Shown here piece after piece: positions 38,320 through 48,668 of a stretch of DNA of 49,476 bases (positions are counted from its first letter, which is position 1; the number at the start of each line of letters is the position of its first letter). The notes beneath the pieces were generated by a model that was not told the DNA's origin, ran no database searches, and saw nothing but the letters and a program-made list of their open reading frames with translations. The position numbers were made by a program, and so were the translations under genes. This DNA is from Sphingobium quisquiliarum P25 (GTDB taxonomy: Bacteria; Pseudomonadota; Alphaproteobacteria; Sphingomonadales; Sphingomonadaceae): assembly GCF_000445065.1 (NCBI RefSeq), contig NZ_ATHO01000097.1, positions 1 through 49,476 of the forward strand, in the 5' to 3' direction.

Positions 38320-38469
38320 TTCCCCGGAACATCCCTTCATTTTCCCTCAAAGCTTTGGAACTCATGTCCTTTCCGCGCGTCATGCGGGCGGGGCTCAGCC
38401 AGAGAATTATCGTCGTAAAGCCGTAACTTTTCGCGGCCATTGGCGTGCCGACAGAGGAGAGATTTGAAG

Positions 38470-39045
38470 ATGTTCGCCCGTACCCCCCGCCTGCTCCTGA
38501 GACCCGGCTGGATGGAAGATGCACCTGCCCTGGCCGAAGCGATCGGCGATCCGGCGATCCTGCGGAACCTGTTTCACGTCCCCGCCCCCTATGGCGAGGA
38601 AGAAGCGCGCGCTTTCCTGGCGACGCCGCACGATTCCCGCATGCCGCAATTGCTGGCCTTTACCCGCACCCGTGGCGCGCCTCGCCTGGTGGGCGGATGC
38701 GGCGTGCATCTGGCCGAAGACGGAACGCCTGAGCTGGGTTACTGGATTTCCCGCCCCTATTGGGGTCTGGGCTTTGCGACCGAAGCCGCGAGCGCAGTGC
38801 TGAGCATGGCGCGCGCAGCGGGCGTTCGCGGCATCCGTGCCGCGCATTTCGCGGACAATCCGGCGTCAGGCAACGTGCTGCGGAAGGTCGGCTTCCGCCC
38901 GATGGGCCGCGTCGAGCAGCGCTATAGCCCAGCGCGGGGCGTCCTCGCCGACTGCCTGGTGTTCGAAGAAGGCGTCGCTGGCCGAATGGCCGCAGACGTG
39001 GCGATGGACCTTTATCAGGATTCGGTCCCGGCGCTCGCAGCCTGA
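38470..39045 (+). CDS. GNAT-family N-acetyltransferase (RimJ-like)
   Basis: 191 residues. RTPRLLLRPGWMEDAPALAEAIGDP at the start, ELGYWISRPYWGLGFATEAASAVL (acetyl-CoA-binding strand and loop) and NPASGNVLRKVGFRPMG at the end are the marks of the RimJ/RimL-type GNAT subfamily. The acceptor is unknown: N-terminal amino groups of ribosomal proteins or small molecules are usual for the family. The gene is fixed in the rplU-rpmA-GNAT-obgE order of many sphingomonads. ATG 38470 is preceded by GAGGAG further upstream than usual. Confidence 0.9.
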   Translation: MFARTPRLLLRPGWMEDAPALAEAIGDPAILRNLFHVPAPYGEEEARAFLATPHDSRMPQLLAFTRTRGAPRLVGGCGVHLAEDGTPELGYWISRPYWGLGFATEAASAVLSMARAAGVRGIRAAHFADNPASGNVLRKVGFRPMGRVEQRYSPARGVLADCLVFEEGVAGRMAADVAMDLYQDSVPALAA

Positions 39046-39064
39046 TGGAATGATGGAAGGTAAG

Positions 39065-39097
39065 AGGGGCGGCGCGGATCGCTGGCGCCGCCCCTTC
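39065..39097 (+). terminator. Terminator after the GNAT gene
   Basis: AGGGGCGGCGC (39065-39075) pairs with GCGCCGCCCCT (39085-39095), 9-base loop, followed by TTC only. The stem is strong, the tail weak. Confidence 0.6.
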
Positions 39098-39200
39098 GCT
39101 GGTCCGATGGAGATCAGCATTGCAGCATGGATTGCAGTATATCAGGTCTCAACCGGTCCCCCGCCGCTGGCGGCATTTTGATGCGCGGGGCATGGTTTAA

Positions 39201-40328
<1,128 letters not shown>

Positions 40329-40388
40329 GCGGATTGCGTGACCATCGCTTCCCCCGCCCCCTGTTGATCGGCGGTCATGCAGCGCCCC

Positions 40389-40410
40389 CTCGACGCGCTC
40401 GACCCGAACG
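40389..40410. repeat. Half CGTTCG-type repeat, copy 6
   Basis: A single arm, ending CCCGAACG, in the obgE-proB gap; no second arm is visible. Confidence 0.45.
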
Positions 40411-40419
40411 GAACTTCCA

Positions 40420-41550
40420 GTGACATCCTCGCTCTCCGGCTTCCCCCCTGCCCTCATCCGCCGCCTGGTTATCAAGATCGGCTCCGCGCTCCTCGTGGAT
40501 CCCGATGGCCGGGTGCGCGATGCATGGTTGCGGACGCTGGTCGATGACATCGCCGCGCGCAAACAGGCGGGGCAGCAGATCATCGTCGTGTCTTCCGGCG
40601 CGATCGCGCTGGGCGCGCGGCGGCTGAAATTGCCCAAGGGCGGGCGCGGCAGCCTGGAAGATGCGCAGGCCGCCGCCGCCACGGGGCAGATCGCCCTGTC
40701 CCAATGCTGGGCCAGCCTGTTGCAGGACAAGGGGATCACGGCCGCGCAGATGCTGGTGACGCTGGAGGATCTGGAGCATCGCCGCCGCTACCTCAACGCA
40801 TCGGCCACGCTGGAACGGCTGATGGCGCTGGATGTTGTTCCCGTGGTGAACGAGAATGACAGCGTCGCGACGGCTGAGATCCGCTTCGGCGACAATGACC
40901 GGCTGGCGGCACGGATCGGACAGGCGGCACGGGCCGACGCAGTTGTGCTGCTGTCGGACGTGGACGGGCTTTACACTGCCAATCCGCATGTCGATGCGGA
41001 CGCCATGCTGATAGAAAGGATAGAGCGCATCGACGCGCGCATTGCAGGGATGGCGGATGGCGGCTCCGCGTCCGGCATGGGATCGGGGGGCATGACATCG
41101 AAAATTGAGGCCGCCCGCATCGCCACCGGCGCAGGCGCTCACCTGGCCATCATATCGGGCAAGGTCGACGCGCCGCTGTCGCACTGGGAACAGGGCGGCC
41201 GGGGCTCCATCTTCATCGCCGCCCCCGCCAAGCGGGCGCGCAAGGGATGGCTCGCCGGGCGGCTGACCGTCAGGGGCCGCATCACGGTCGATGCCGGAGC
41301 AGAACGCGCGCTCGGCAAGGGCAACAGCCTGCTTCCGGCCGGCGTTTCCAGGGTTGAAGGATTTTTCGCGCGCGGCGATGTGGTCGACATATTGGCGGAG
41401 GACGGCCGCGTCATCGCGCGGGGCCTTAGTGAATATGACAGCGAACAGGCCGCGCGCATCGCGGGGAAGCGCAGCGAGGATATCGCGATTCTGCTGGGGG
41501 AGCTGCCCCGATCCGTGCTTGTCCATCGCGATCATATGGCGATGGTCTGA
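40420..41550 (+). CDS. proB: Glutamate 5-kinase
   Basis: 376 residues from a GTG start. Phosphorylates glutamate in proline synthesis. The amino-acid kinase domain starts RRLVIKIGSALLVD and holds IIVVSSGAIALGARRL, VNENDSVAT, FGDNDRLAARI and LLSDVDGLYTANP. The C-terminal PUA domain runs from about residue 275 (TVDAGAERALGKGNSLLPAGV). The usual partner proA is not next to it; this obgE-proB pairing is common in alphaproteobacteria. No ATG gives a better start. Confidence 0.96.
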   Translation: MTSSLSGFPPALIRRLVIKIGSALLVDPDGRVRDAWLRTLVDDIAARKQAGQQIIVVSSGAIALGARRLKLPKGGRGSLEDAQAAAATGQIALSQCWASLLQDKGITAAQMLVTLEDLEHRRRYLNASATLERLMALDVVPVVNENDSVATAEIRFGDNDRLAARIGQAARADAVVLLSDVDGLYTANPHVDADAMLIERIERIDARIAGMADGGSASGMGSGGMTSKIEAARIATGAGAHLAIISGKVDAPLSHWEQGGRGSIFIAAPAKRARKGWLAGRLTVRGRITVDAGAERALGKGNSLLPAGVSRVEGFFARGDVVDILAEDGRVIARGLSEYDSEQAARIAGKRSEDIAILLGELPRSVLVHRDHMAMV

Positions 41551-41556
41551 CGCATC

Positions 41557-42471
41557 ATGACGCTACGCATTGCAATGACCGGCGCGACGGGCTTCGTCGG
41601 CGCCGAAACACTCGGTCAGGCTCTGGCTGCGGGCCATCATGTCACCGCCATCACCCGCCGGGCGCAGCCGCCGCGCGCGCATCTGAAATGGGTGCCGGGG
41701 TCCCTTGGCGACCGGGCCGCGCTCAACACGCTGGTGCGCGACGCCGATGTGGTGATCCACATCGCTGGCGTTGTGAATGCGCCGGACCGCCAAGGCTTTG
41801 AAGCGGGCAATGCGCGCGGCACCATGGCGCTGATCGACGCCATGCGCCAGCGCGGCGTGCGGCGGCTGATCCATGTCTCCTCCCTCGCCGCGCGCGAGCC
41901 GGATCTGTCCGATTATGGCTGGTCGAAGGCGCTTGCGGAAAAGCATGTGAAGGCCAGCGGCCTCGACTGGACCATCGTGCGGCCGCCCGCCATTTACGGG
42001 CCGGGCGACCGGGAGATGCTGGAATTGTTCCGCATGGCCAAGCGCGGGATCATGCTGCTGCCGCCGGGTGGCCGGCTGTCCCTGATCGAGGTCAGCGATC
42101 TTTCGCGGCTGTTGCTGAGGCTGGCGGGGGAAAAGGAAGAAAGCCTCGCCCATTGCTATGAGGCTGACGATGGCACGCCCGGAGGCTGGGACCATCTGGA
42201 GTTCGGCCAGGCGATCGGCCGGGCTGTGGGGCGTCCGGTGCGGACCTTCGCCACGCCCAACTGGGCGCTGGGCCTGGGGGCGCGGCTTGACCGGATATTG
42301 CGCGGCAAGGGCGCGAAGCTGACGCAGGACCGGGTCAGCTATTTCTGCCATCCCGACTGGGTGGTGACCAAGCGGAAGCAGCCGCCGAAAAAGCTGTGGG
42401 AGCCCAAGGTCGCGACCGATGAAGGACTGAAAGCCACGGCGGAGGCGTACCGGATCAAGGGCTGGCTTTAA
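41557..42471 (+). CDS. NAD-dependent epimerase/dehydratase-like extended SDR
   Basis: 304 residues. The Rossmann motif TGATGFVGAETLGQAL and IHVSSLAAREPDLSDYGWSKALAEKHV, with the catalytic YxxxK replaced by YGWSK, place it in the extended/atypical SDR group related to NDUFA9 and nucleoside-sugar epimerases. The protein may be involved in respiratory complex assembly or sugar/lipid metabolism; substrate unknown. It begins 6 bases after proB, so it is probably cotranscribed. Confidence 0.88.
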   Translation: MTLRIAMTGATGFVGAETLGQALAAGHHVTAITRRAQPPRAHLKWVPGSLGDRAALNTLVRDADVVIHIAGVVNAPDRQGFEAGNARGTMALIDAMRQRGVRRLIHVSSLAAREPDLSDYGWSKALAEKHVKASGLDWTIVRPPAIYGPGDREMLELFRMAKRGIMLLPPGGRLSLIEVSDLSRLLLRLAGEKEESLAHCYEADDGTPGGWDHLEFGQAIGRAVGRPVRTFATPNWALGLGARLDRILRGKGAKLTQDRVSYFCHPDWVVTKRKQPPKKLWEPKVATDEGLKATAEAYRIKGWL

Positions 42472-42490
42472 GCCGTCGATTTCGCGGCTG

Positions 42491-43009
42491 TCATTCAGCG
42501 CCGGAAGAAGGCTTGCGGGCACGGCGTTCGGCGACGAATTCGCTGATCGCCTGCCCGCTGGCGTTGAGCAGCGGATAGGTGCGCGCGTCGGACAGCCAGT
42601 CGGGGCGGCGGGCGGCGCTGCCGTAGAAACTATCGTAGACGAGGCTGAAGGCGAGGAAGACGAGCGTCGCGCCGATCAGACCCTTCACCGCGCCAAAGCC
42701 CGCGCCCAGGACGCGGTCGACAGGACCCAGCACGGATTGCCGCGTGCGGCGGCCGATGGCGTGGGCGAGAAGTTTGCCCGCGCCGAAAGTGATGCCAAAG
42801 ACAAGAGTGAAAGCGAGCACTGCTGCGCCGCTCGTGGTGCCGACGAAGGGGGTCAGCAGTTCGGTCGCGGAGCCGTGGAAGAGGCGGATGGCGAAGATGC
42901 CCAGGATCCAGGCGATCAGCGATAATGTTTCGAGAACGAAACCACGCAGCAGCCCCAGCACGGCGCAACCGCCCAGCGCAAGGAGGACAAGGATGTCGAC
43001 GGCGTTCAT
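42491..43009 (-). CDS. cvpA: CvpA family membrane protein
   Basis: 172 residues with four hydrophobic segments (VDILVLLALGGCAVLGLLRG, TLSLIAWILGIFAIRLF and two more). The start NAVDILVLLALGG and the DRVLGAGFGAVKGLIGATLVFLA region are typical of CvpA. The family is linked to envelope function and colicin V production in E. coli; in many alphaproteobacteria it sits between radA and purF. Here it follows radA by 11 bases on the same strand. Confidence 0.92.
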   Translation of the reverse strand: MNAVDILVLLALGGCAVLGLLRGFVLETLSLIAWILGIFAIRLFHGSATELLTPFVGTTSGAAVLAFTLVFGITFGAGKLLAHAIGRRTRQSVLGPVDRVLGAGFGAVKGLIGATLVFLAFSLVYDSFYGSAARRPDWLSDARTYPLLNASGQAISEFVAERRARKPSSGAE

Positions 43010-43020
43010 GCGCCGATGGG

Positions 43021-44388
43021 CTATCCGCGCCCGAGCATCTGGTCAACCAATTGGCTGAGCGCGCGATAGCCGCTGACGGAAATGCCCTTCACCCCGTCCG
43101 CCGCCGCGGCGGGCACATAGGCGCGGTTGAAGCCCAGCTTGGCCGCTTCCCGCAAACGCAGCGGCGAATGGGCGACCGGACGAATTTCTCCCGACAGGGC
43201 GATCTCGCCGAACAGCACGACATCGGCGGGCACCGGCCGTTCGGAAAGCGCCGACATCAGCGCGGCGGCCACGGCAAGGTCGGCGGCCGGATCGGACAGC
43301 CGGTATCCGCCCGCAACGTTCAGATAGACTTCGCAGGTCGAAAAGCTGAGGCCGCATCGCGCCTCCAGCACGGCGAGGATCATGGCGAGGCGGCCGCTGT
43401 CCCAGCCGACGACCGCGCGCCGGGGCGTCGCCCCGCTGGAAAGGCGGACGACGAGCGCCTGGATTTCGACCAGCACCGGCCGCGTCCCTTCCAGCGCGGG
43501 GAAGACGGTGGCGCCCGTGACATTTTCATCGCGATGGGTCAGGAACAGGGCGGACGGGTTCGCCACCTCCTCCAGCCCTTCGGCCACCATCGCGAACACG
43601 CCGATTTCATCCGTGCCGCCGAAACGGTTCTTGATCGCGCGCAGGATGCGATATTGATGACTCCGCTCGCCTTCGAAGCTGAGCACCGTATCCACCATAT
43701 GTTCCAGCACGCGCGGCCCGGCGATGCTGCCGTCCTTGGTCACATGGCCGACAAGGATGAGCGCGGTCCCGCGCTGCTTGGCGAAGCGGATGAGTTCCTG
43801 GCTGGACGCGCGCACCTGGCTGACGGTGCCCGGCGCGCCTTCGATCAGGTCGCTGTGCATCGTCTGGATGGAATCGATGACGAGCAGCGCGGGCGGCTCC
43901 CCTTCCCCCAGCGTCGTCAATATGTCGCGGACCGACGTGGCGCTGGCAAGCTGGACCGGCGCGTTGCCAAGGCCCAGCCGCTGCGCGCGCAGCCGGACCT
44001 GATCGGCCGCTTCCTCGCCGCTGATATAGGCGACGGACAGCCCGCGCGAGGCGATGCGGGCCGCCGCCTGGAGCAGCAGCGTCGATTTGCCGATGCCGGG
44101 ATCGCCGCCGATCAGGGTCGCCGATCCGGGCACGATGCCCCCGCCGAGCGCCCGGTCGAATTCGGCGATGCCGGTGCCGGTGCGCGCGGGAAGCTCCACA
44201 TTGCTGTCCAGCCCCACCAGCGTCAGGGCGCGTCCCCCGGTCTGGAGATCGTGCCGCGCGGAAAAGACGGTCTCCGCCGCTTCCTCCACGATGCTGTTCC
44301 ATTCGCCGCAATCGTCGCATTGCCCCTGCCAGCGGCCGGATACGGAGCCGCACTGCTGACAGACGAATTTGCGCTTTGCCTTGGCCAT
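43021..44388 (-). CDS. radA: DNA repair protein RadA
   Basis: 455 residues. The zinc finger CQQCGSVSGRWQGQCDDCGEW at the start, the RecA-like core with Walker A GGDPGIGKSTL, Walker B LLVIDSIQTM, the RadA motif KNRFGGTDEIGVF and the C-terminal Lon-protease-like domain (RPVLVEIQALV to GISVSGY) are all present. RadA is a helicase that extends branches during homologous recombination. ATG 44386-44388 is used because upstream in-frame residues carry no homology. cvpA follows immediately. Confidence 0.97.
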   Translation of the reverse strand: MAKAKRKFVCQQCGSVSGRWQGQCDDCGEWNSIVEEAAETVFSARHDLQTGGRALTLVGLDSNVELPARTGTGIAEFDRALGGGIVPGSATLIGGDPGIGKSTLLLQAAARIASRGLSVAYISGEEAADQVRLRAQRLGLGNAPVQLASATSVRDILTTLGEGEPPALLVIDSIQTMHSDLIEGAPGTVSQVRASSQELIRFAKQRGTALILVGHVTKDGSIAGPRVLEHMVDTVLSFEGERSHQYRILRAIKNRFGGTDEIGVFAMVAEGLEEVANPSALFLTHRDENVTGATVFPALEGTRPVLVEIQALVVRLSSGATPRRAVVGWDSGRLAMILAVLEARCGLSFSTCEVYLNVAGGYRLSDPAADLAVAAALMSALSERPVPADVVLFGEIALSGEIRPVAHSPLRLREAAKLGFNRAYVPAAAADGVKGISVSGYRALSQLVDQMLGRG

Positions 44389-44441
44389 GCACGAGCTATG
44401 ACGCGGCTTTGCGAACATTTCAAGAACAAAGCGCTGGCTTG

Positions 44442-44489
44442 GGCTTCGGCAAGCTCAGCCGGGCCCTTCGACTTCGCTCAGGGCGAACG
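44442..44489. repeat. CGTTCG-type palindromic repeat, copy 7 (degenerate)
   Basis: A right arm (CTTCGACTTCGCTCAGGGCGAACG, 44466-44489) and a degenerate neighbouring copy (GGCTTCGGCAAGCTCAG) in the radA-EEP divergent gap. Confidence 0.5.
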
Positions 44490-44555
44490 GATAGCAAGGG
44501 TAAGCCCATCGTCCTGCCTATGGAAACCAGCCGCAGGGTGAGGCATTGTTTCGGG

Positions 44556-45251
44556 ATGAAATCCATTCGCGTCGCCAGCTACAATATCCGCAAGGCCATA
44601 GGAACCGATCGCCGCCGCAACCCGGAAAGGGTGCTGGAGGTGCTGAACGAGATCGACGCGGACGTGATCGCCTTGCAGGAGGCCGATCGCCGCTTCGGCG
44701 TCCGGTCGGCGGCGATCCCGCCCCTGCTTCTGGACAGCCTGAGCCCCTACAAGCCCGTGCCGCTGAACGTGCAGGTGGATTCCATGGGCTGGCACGGCAA
44801 TGCGATATTGGTACGCAAGGAGGCGGAGATCGGCGCGCATGACGTGCTGCATCTGCCCTGCCTCGAACCGCGCGGCGCGACCATGGCGGAGGTCACGCTG
44901 GCGGGGAAGACCATGCGCTTCTTCGGCATGCATCTGGACCTGTCGGGGCTGTGGCGGCGCAGGCAGGCGGCGGCGGTGATCCATGCCGCCGGGGTGCGCG
45001 AGACGATGCCGACCGTCCTGATGGGCGACCTGAACGAATGGAGCGCCAATCGCGGATGCCTGGCCGATTTCGCCCGCCACTACAGCTTCGCGCCCTGCGG
45101 CCGCAGCTTCCATGCGCGGCGGCCGGTGGCGCAACTCGACCGGATCATGCATTGCGGCCAGTTGAAACTGCTGGACTGCGGGGTGCATGATAGCGCTGCG
45201 GCGCGCAAGGCGTCGGACCATCTGCCCATCTGGGCGGAGTTCCGGGCCTGA
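44556..45251 (+). CDS. Endonuclease/exonuclease/phosphatase (EEP) family protein
   Basis: 231 residues. IRVASYNIRKAIG at the start, ADVIALQEADRRFG (metal-binding Glu), FFGMHLDLSG, the GDLNEW motif and the C-terminal SDHLPIWAEF are the five blocks of the EEP fold, which cuts phosphodiester bonds of nucleic acids or lipids. It has no signal peptide, so a cytoplasmic role is likely. ATG 44556 is chosen from homology; the frame is open further upstream through a repeat. Substrate unknown. Confidence 0.9.
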   Translation: MKSIRVASYNIRKAIGTDRRRNPERVLEVLNEIDADVIALQEADRRFGVRSAAIPPLLLDSLSPYKPVPLNVQVDSMGWHGNAILVRKEAEIGAHDVLHLPCLEPRGATMAEVTLAGKTMRFFGMHLDLSGLWRRRQAAAVIHAAGVRETMPTVLMGDLNEWSANRGCLADFARHYSFAPCGRSFHARRPVAQLDRIMHCGQLKLLDCGVHDSAAARKASDHLPIWAEFRA

Positions 45252-45351
45252 GGGGGAGGGACGGGTGAAGATGCTTGCGGTGGGGAATAATGGCTGAACG
45301 GCGCGCGGGCGGTGTTGGAGGGGCATGCGTTCCGGGACAGGTTGCGGCCCC

Positions 45352-47757
45352 ATGAAGGAACGCGAACTCCGCCTCGCGCTGGTCTGCTATGGCGGCATCA
45401 GCCTGGCCGTCTACATGCATGGCATCACCAAGGAGATCTGGCGGCTGGCGCGGGCGAGCCGGGCCTTTCATGACGGCGCGCCCACCGGCGGCAGCAGCGA
45501 GGCGATCTACCGCAAGCTGCTGGAGGAGCTTGAAACGGCGGGCGGCGTCCGGCTGCGCGTCATGCCCGACATCATCGCGGGCGCGAGCGCGGGCGGGATC
45601 AACGGCATCTTCCTGGCGCAGGCGATCGAGACCGGCCAGTCGCTGGAGCCGCTGACCGAAATGTGGCTGGAAAATGCCGATGTCGAAAAGCTGCTGGACC
45701 CGGATGCCCGGCCCGCGCGGCGGATCACCAAATTCTGGGCGGCGCCGCTGGTGTGGATGGCCGCGCGGCACCCCGGCGACACGGTGGAGCGCACCGTCGC
45801 CCCCGTGGCGCGGGAGGAAGTGCGCCAGAAACTGTCCCATTTCATCCGGTCCCGCTGGTTCGAGCCGCCCTTCGGCGGCGCGATCTTCACTGCCATGATC
45901 CTGGACGCGTTCGATGCGATGGAGGCGGCCGATCGCGGGCCGCCCCTGCTGCCCGAAGGCCATCCGCTCGACCTGTTCGTCACCGTCACCGACTTTGAAG
46001 GCCATCCGCAAAGCCTGAACCTCAACAGCCCGCCGCAGGTGGTGGAGACGGAGCATAGGCTGTCGATCGGCTTCACCGCGCGCGGGCGGGATGCGGGCGG
46101 GGGCGGCCGCGCCTTCGCCGATCCCGCCGAACTGGTCTTCGCCGCGCGGGCGACGGCCAGCTTTCCCGGCGCTTTCCCGCCCTTCACCGTGCGGGAGCTG
46201 GACAAGGTGCTGGAGGAACGCAAGCGCCCCTGGCCGACCCGCGACGCCTTTCTGGCGCATGCCCTGCCCCGCCATTGGGCACGGGGCATGGCCGACGACG
46301 CCATATTGATCGACGGATCGGTGCTGGCCAACGCCCCCTTCGCCCAGGCGATCGGCGCGCTGCGCAACCGGCCGTCGCGGCGGGAGGTCGACCGCCGCTT
46401 CGTCTATATCGATCCCAAGCCGGGCCGCCGGTCGGTGCGGCTGAACCGACAGGGCGCGGCGGAGGAGGACGCCGGGGGCGAATCGACGGCCCTGCCCGGA
46501 TTTTTCAGGACGATCTTCGGCGCGCTCAGCGACATTCCGCGCGAGCAGCCGATCCGCGACAATCTGGATGCGATCGACCGGCACAGTTCCCGCATCCGCC
46601 GCATGGTGCGCATCCTCAACGCCTTGCGGCCGGGGATCGAGGCGGAGGTGGAAAGCACGATCGGCGGCCTGCTGTTCCTAGACCGCCCCACGCCCGCCCG
46701 CCTGTCATCCTGGCGCGCGAAGGCGCAGCAGCGCGCGGCGAATTCGGCCGGTTTCGCCTTTCCCGCCTATGGGCATCTCAAGCTGTCGGGCATTGTCGAG
46801 GATCTGGCCGCCCTGCTGTTCGACCTGAGCGGCGAGGAAAGCCCATTGATGCGCGAAAGCTACCGGCAGGCGCTCTGGTCGCATGTCCGGGCGATCGGGG
46901 CGGACCGGCTGACGGAGGATGTGGGACCCAATTCGCCGCCCGTCACCTTCTTCCGCACCCATGACCTGTCCTTCCGCATCCGGCGGCTGCGCTTTCTGGC
47001 GCGGCGGCTGGCGGAGACGCTGGAGGTCGAATCGCAGGCGGGCGATGAGGTCATCCAGAAGATGCACGACGCCATCTATCAGGCGATCGCCCATTATACC
47101 GAATGCGAGGGGCATGATTTCTACGATGGCGCGATCCGGCAAGCGGCGGGCGAGGTGCCCAATGATCCCGCCACGGCGCTGGACGCGATCGCGCGGGCGC
47201 GCGGCCTCAATGAACGGGACCAGACCGCCGACCTGATGCTGGCCGAAGCATTGGCGGCCCTGCCCAAGGCGGAGCGGCGGGTGATGCTGCTCTCCTATCT
47301 CGGCTTCCCCTTCTACGACATCGCCACGCTACCGTTGCTTCAAGGACACGCCGCGGATGAATATGATCCGGTCAAGGTCGACCGGATTTCGCCGGAAGAT
47401 TGCTCGGCGATCCGCGCGGGCGGCGCGGAAGCGACATTGAAAGGCATTGAATTCAACAACTTCGGCGCCTTTTTCAGCCGGGCCTACCGGGAAAATGACT
47501 ATCTGTGGGGGCGGCTGCACGGGGTCGAGCGGCTGCTGGACATCGTGAATTCGGCAGTTCCCGCGGCAAGCCGCCTTTCCGAAGACGCGGTGCGGGCCTA
47601 TAGGCGAGCCGCTTTCATGGCGATTCTCGATGAGGAGGAACAGCGGCTGCCGCATGTCGCTGACCTGATCGCGACATTGCGGGAGGAAATCGTTGGGCGC
47701 ACGGGTGGGGCTGTTTCCGATGATGATGATACTGGCGCTGGCCGCCGGTTGCCGTGA
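45352..47757 (+). CDS. Patatin-related protein (TIGR03607-type)
   Basis: 801 residues. The patatin lipase core lies in the first third: YGGISLAVYMHGITKEIW (oxyanion-hole region), IIAGASAGGINGIFLA with the nucleophile Ser79 in GxSxG, and the catalytic Asp321 in IDGSVLANAPF. A long C-terminal region without known motifs follows. The length and the start RELRLALVCYGGIS match the large patatin-related family, probably phospholipases. The upstream start at 45325 is possible. The last 65 bases overlap the start of the next gene. Confidence 0.9.
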   Translation: MKERELRLALVCYGGISLAVYMHGITKEIWRLARASRAFHDGAPTGGSSEAIYRKLLEELETAGGVRLRVMPDIIAGASAGGINGIFLAQAIETGQSLEPLTEMWLENADVEKLLDPDARPARRITKFWAAPLVWMAARHPGDTVERTVAPVAREEVRQKLSHFIRSRWFEPPFGGAIFTAMILDAFDAMEAADRGPPLLPEGHPLDLFVTVTDFEGHPQSLNLNSPPQVVETEHRLSIGFTARGRDAGGGGRAFADPAELVFAARATASFPGAFPPFTVRELDKVLEERKRPWPTRDAFLAHALPRHWARGMADDAILIDGSVLANAPFAQAIGALRNRPSRREVDRRFVYIDPKPGRRSVRLNRQGAAEEDAGGESTALPGFFRTIFGALSDIPREQPIRDNLDAIDRHSSRIRRMVRILNALRPGIEAEVESTIGGLLFLDRPTPARLSSWRAKAQQRAANSAGFAFPAYGHLKLSGIVEDLAALLFDLSGEESPLMRESYRQALWSHVRAIGADRLTEDVGPNSPPVTFFRTHDLSFRIRRLRFLARRLAETLEVESQAGDEVIQKMHDAIYQAIAHYTECEGHDFYDGAIRQAAGEVPNDPATALDAIARARGLNERDQTADLMLAEALAALPKAERRVMLLSYLGFPFYDIATLPLLQGHAADEYDPVKVDRISPEDCSAIRAGGAEATLKGIEFNNFGAFFSRAYRENDYLWGRLHGVERLLDIVNSAVPAASRLSEDAVRAYRRAAFMAILDEEEQRLPHVADLIATLREEIVGRTGGAVSDDDDTGAGRRLP

Positions 47758-48193
47758 CGCGTCGGACGAAGATGCGCCCGCCGCCAATGCGATGACGTCC
47801 GCCCCTGCCCCGGCCGCCAATATCGTGGAAGCCGCGCCGCCGGTGGAAAATGCCGCCGCGCCCGCCCGGCCATCCGCGCAGGTGACGGTCAGGGCGCATC
47901 CCGCGCCGCGCGCCTCGCTGGACCTGCCCCCATCCCCCGACGCGGCTCAGCTCACCGCCTTTCCCGGCGAGGTGACCAGCTTCATGGTCGATCGCGACAG
48001 TTGCGATCATTTCCGGGGCGAGGAACCCTATGACGGCGAACGGCGCGTCTTCCTGGCCGAAAGCATCGCGGAACTGTGCACCGGCACCGACGCGCGGCTG
48101 GCACTGCTGCGGCGGCGCTATGCGAACGACCCCTCCGTCATCGCGGCGCTGCGGGGATATGAGGACCGGATCGAAACCGCGCGGCAGAACTGA
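47693..48193 (+). CDS. Small lipoprotein of unknown function
   Basis: 166 residues starting at a TTG that has GGAGG 6 bases upstream. The signal peptide ends in the lipobox LALAAGC (Cys about 20), followed by an Ala/Pro-rich linker (about 25-85) and a small C-terminal domain with two cysteines (RDSCDHFRGEEPYD and AELCTG) and a helical end. The start overlaps the patatin gene by 65 bases, indicating coupling. I do not recognise the family of the C-terminal domain. Confidence 0.8.
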   Translation: MGARVGLFPMMMILALAAGCRDASDEDAPAANAMTSAPAPAANIVEAAPPVENAAAPARPSAQVTVRAHPAPRASLDLPPSPDAAQLTAFPGEVTSFMVDRDSCDHFRGEEPYDGERRVFLAESIAELCTGTDARLALLRRRYANDPSVIAALRGYEDRIETARQN

Positions 48194-48260
48194 CCATCGC
48201 CGGACGAGCGCGGCAATGATCGCTCTGTTCACATGACGGGCTTTCGCTTATGGCCCGGCC

Positions 48261-48668
48261 ATGTCCGATGATGGTCAGCCCTGCCAGATCGCGCCGACGC
48301 GCGCGCAGATCGAAACCCTGGCGCTGGAGGCGTTGTCGCGCCTGCCCGACCCCTTCCGCTCCCACCTGTCCAACGTCGTCCTGTTCGTCGAGGAATTCGC
48401 CGATGCGCAGGTGCTCAAGGACATGGAGATAGACGATCCGTTCGGCCTTACCGGCCTGTATAGCGGGCGGCCGGTGGGCGACCCGGCGCAGACCGGCGAC
48501 AGTCCTCCCACGGTGCATCTGTTCCGCAGGCCGCTGCTGGATGAATGGGTGGAAACGGGCGTGCCGCTCGACGCGCTGATCACCCATGTGGTGGTGCATG
48601 AGATCGGCCATCATTTCGGCCTGTCCGACATCGACATGCAGGTTCTGGAGGACATGGTCGCGCCATGA
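48261..48668 (+). CDS. Zincin-like metallopeptidase family protein
   Basis: 135 residues. The zinc site HEIGHHFGLSD (HExxH at about 113-117, third ligand Asp nearby) and the preceding LITHVVVHEIGHHF are the mark of the short minimal-gluzincin family (Zincin_1). The protein is soluble. Function is unknown for the family, but it is often linked with cell division and cytochrome or haem genes. Its stop overlaps the ccmA start by four bases (ATGA). Confidence 0.9.
   Translation: MSDDGQPCQIAPTRAQIETLALEALSRLPDPFRSHLSNVVLFVEEFADAQVLKDMEIDDPFGLTGLYSGRPVGDPAQTGDSPPTVHLFRRPLLDEWVETGVPLDALITHVVVHEIGHHFGLSDIDMQVLEDMVAP

Noticed and set aside
42925..44541. A 538-residue plus-strand frame opposite radA and cvpA
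   Set aside because: Antisense shadow of radA; high GC third positions keep the opposite strand open.
45145..46584. A 479-residue minus-strand frame opposite the patatin-related gene
   Set aside because: The plus-strand gene has intact catalytic motifs; this one has none.
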